Part shown: piece by piece, positions 51,170 to 51,956 of the stretch
Layout of the letters: each line of letters starts with the position of its first letter
Numbering within the stretch: position 1 is the stretch's first letter
Source of the DNA: Bacteroidales bacterium
GTDB lineage: Bacteria > Bacteroidota > Bacteroidia > Bacteroidales > UBA932
Direction: 5' to 3'
Assembly (NCBI GenBank): GCA_017614715.1
Contig: JAGABI010000021.1
Coordinates: 1-51,956, forward strand
Length of the DNA: 51,956 bases
Notes under the pieces: model-generated
What the model was told of the DNA's origin: nothing
Databases searched by the model: none
Seen by the model: the letters and a program-made list of their open reading frames with translations, nothing else
Position numbers and translations under genes: made by a program

Positions 51170-51956
51170 TTATAATTCAGAGACAAAAGAATCCCAGCTG
51201 GATTCAAAGAGAGCGTCCAGGGCGGGATCACCCTGGAGTGAATTCTTGATGCAACGCTTGATATCGGCAACGGAGAGGTCCCAGCAGAGGTATGCCAGCA
51301 GCAGATCATCGGTAATATAAGCGGTATCAAATATGGTGCAATCGTCGCTGCTTATGGTGACATTCAGGCCGCGTTTGATATAGCCTGCGGCGGGATGAAG
51401 CCTCAAATCGGGGACATAACCCAGCAACTGGTTGCTCAGGGGACAAACCTCCAGCATCACATTACCGGCTTTGACACGCTTTTCTACCTCTGGATAACGG
51501 TACAGGTTTAAACCATGTCCCAAACGCTTTGAGCCAAGGTCGAGGGCATATTCAATGTTGCGGTTATTCGGGTCCATAGACTCGCCGGCGTGCATTATAA
51601 TCGGTACTTTAGCTTCGCGTAGCGCCGGCGTATAGTAGAGCAGGTCTTTGCCGCAATCTTCTCCGCCCACCATGTCGTAGCCGATAAACATGTCGGGATA
51701 CTTTTCCTGCAGGTGGCGTGCAAACTCCAACCGTTCCGGTACGGTCTCGGCAGGGACGCCTTTGTAATAGCAATAAACAATGTTTATATGGAAGTATGGA
51801 TAGGTCTTGTGCACCTCTGCCTCAATAGCTTTTAGCGTATCCACATACTCATCCGGCGTGAGCCTGCGGCCATCTTCTTCGAATATAGTCTGGCTGATAT
51901 AGCGCAGGTCTACACCCATCAGACCTTCTGCAGCCATATCCATGAAAACCTTGGTA
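51170..51956 (-). CDS. Adenosine deaminase-like protein (ADGF/CECR1-like), N-terminal part outside the window
   Basis: At least 261 codons of a metal-dependent amidohydrolase. Visible landmarks are His-Ala-Gly-Glu, Arg-Leu-Gly-His-Gly-Leu-Asn, Glu-Val-Cys-Pro-Leu-Ser-Asn-Gln and Ile-Ser-Ser-Asp-Asp, the second half of the adenosine deaminase fold. The Cys-Pro-Leu-Ser-Asn-Gln and Ser-Ser-Asp-Asp wording is closer to the ADGF/CECR1-type group than to AMP deaminases. The frame stays open across the right edge (Thr-Lys-Val-Phe before the Met at 51943), so the N-terminal His-x-His metal site and any signal peptide cannot be judged. Confidence 0.82.
   Translation of the reverse strand, partial: TKVFMDMAAEGLMGVDLRYISQTIFEEDGRRLTPDEYVDTLKAIEAEVHKTYPYFHINIVYCYYKGVPAETVPERLEFARHLQEKYPDMFIGYDMVGGEDCGKDLLYYTPALREAKVPIIMHAGESMDPNNRNIEYALDLGSKRLGHGLNLYRYPEVEKRVKAGNVMLEVCPLSNQLLGYVPDLRLHPAAGYIKRGLNVTISSDDCTIFDTAYITDDLLLAYLCWDLSVADIKRCIKNSLQGDPALDALFESSWDSFVSEL

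Overview
The window looks like a chromosomal segment of a Bacteroidota bacterium, most likely Bacteroidales from the gut or a similar anaerobic habitat. Evidence: a type III glutamine synthetase (GlnN), an LL-diaminopimelate aminotransferase (DapL), a DUF5686-type outer-membrane protein, an aryl-polyene/flexirubin-like pigment locus that starts from an aromatic amino acid ammonia-lyase, and -7 promoter boxes of the Bacteroidota form TAnnTTTG. I cannot place the genus. No tRNA, rRNA, insertion sequence, prophage or CRISPR array was seen.

Layout. (1) 1-740: 3' end of a ClpC-type AAA+ unfoldase gene, forward. (2) 756-24066, all reverse: a family 4 glycosyltransferase, a DUF5686 gene broken by an in-frame TAG, and a run of about 21 tightly packed and often overlapping genes. 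That run has the full logic of an aryl-polyene pathway: tyrosine/histidine ammonia-lyase to make an arylacrylate, a PaaK-like ligase to activate it, two acyl carrier proteins, three complete ketosynthases, two half-size ketosynthase-like proteins without the catalytic Cys, a FabG ketoreductase, two hotdog dehydratases with complementary half active sites, an O-methyltransferase, three acyltransferase domains, a GT2 glycosyltransferase, an FAD oxidoreductase, a LolA-like carrier, a small 4-TM DMT-like protein, and an MMPL exporter fused to a PlsC acyltransferase. The product is probably an aryl polyene attached to a lipid and moved to the outer membrane.

(3) 24169-24864: a small outer-membrane beta-barrel protein, forward, followed by a bidirectional terminator. 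(4) 24941-29264, reverse: dapF-dapL-glnN. (5) 29527-40356, forward: gltB-gltD-pyrG-asnB and a purF-like gene, a run of glutamine-using enzymes with gaps of 1 to 7 bases. gltB carries an in-frame TAA, so the last 187 codons are cut off although they remain intact. (6) 40374-40906: a short exonuclease gene behind a good Bacteroidota promoter that leaves almost no 5' leader.

(7) 40993-46577: the most unusual module. A membrane-anchored CHASE2 sensor with no output domain overlaps a gene for a small exported protein of unknown fold. After a hairpin terminator comes a 1257-residue exported protein with 16 kinesin-light-chain-type TPRs (15 nearly identical) and a C-terminal CHAT caspase-like domain with an intact His/Cys dyad. 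All three seem to act in the cell envelope. (8) 46621-50339, forward: two tandem exported alpha/beta-hydrolases and one open frame joining a glycerate kinase to ribonuclease HII. (9) 50342-51956, reverse: a lipoprotein and a partial adenosine deaminase of the ADGF/CECR1-like type.
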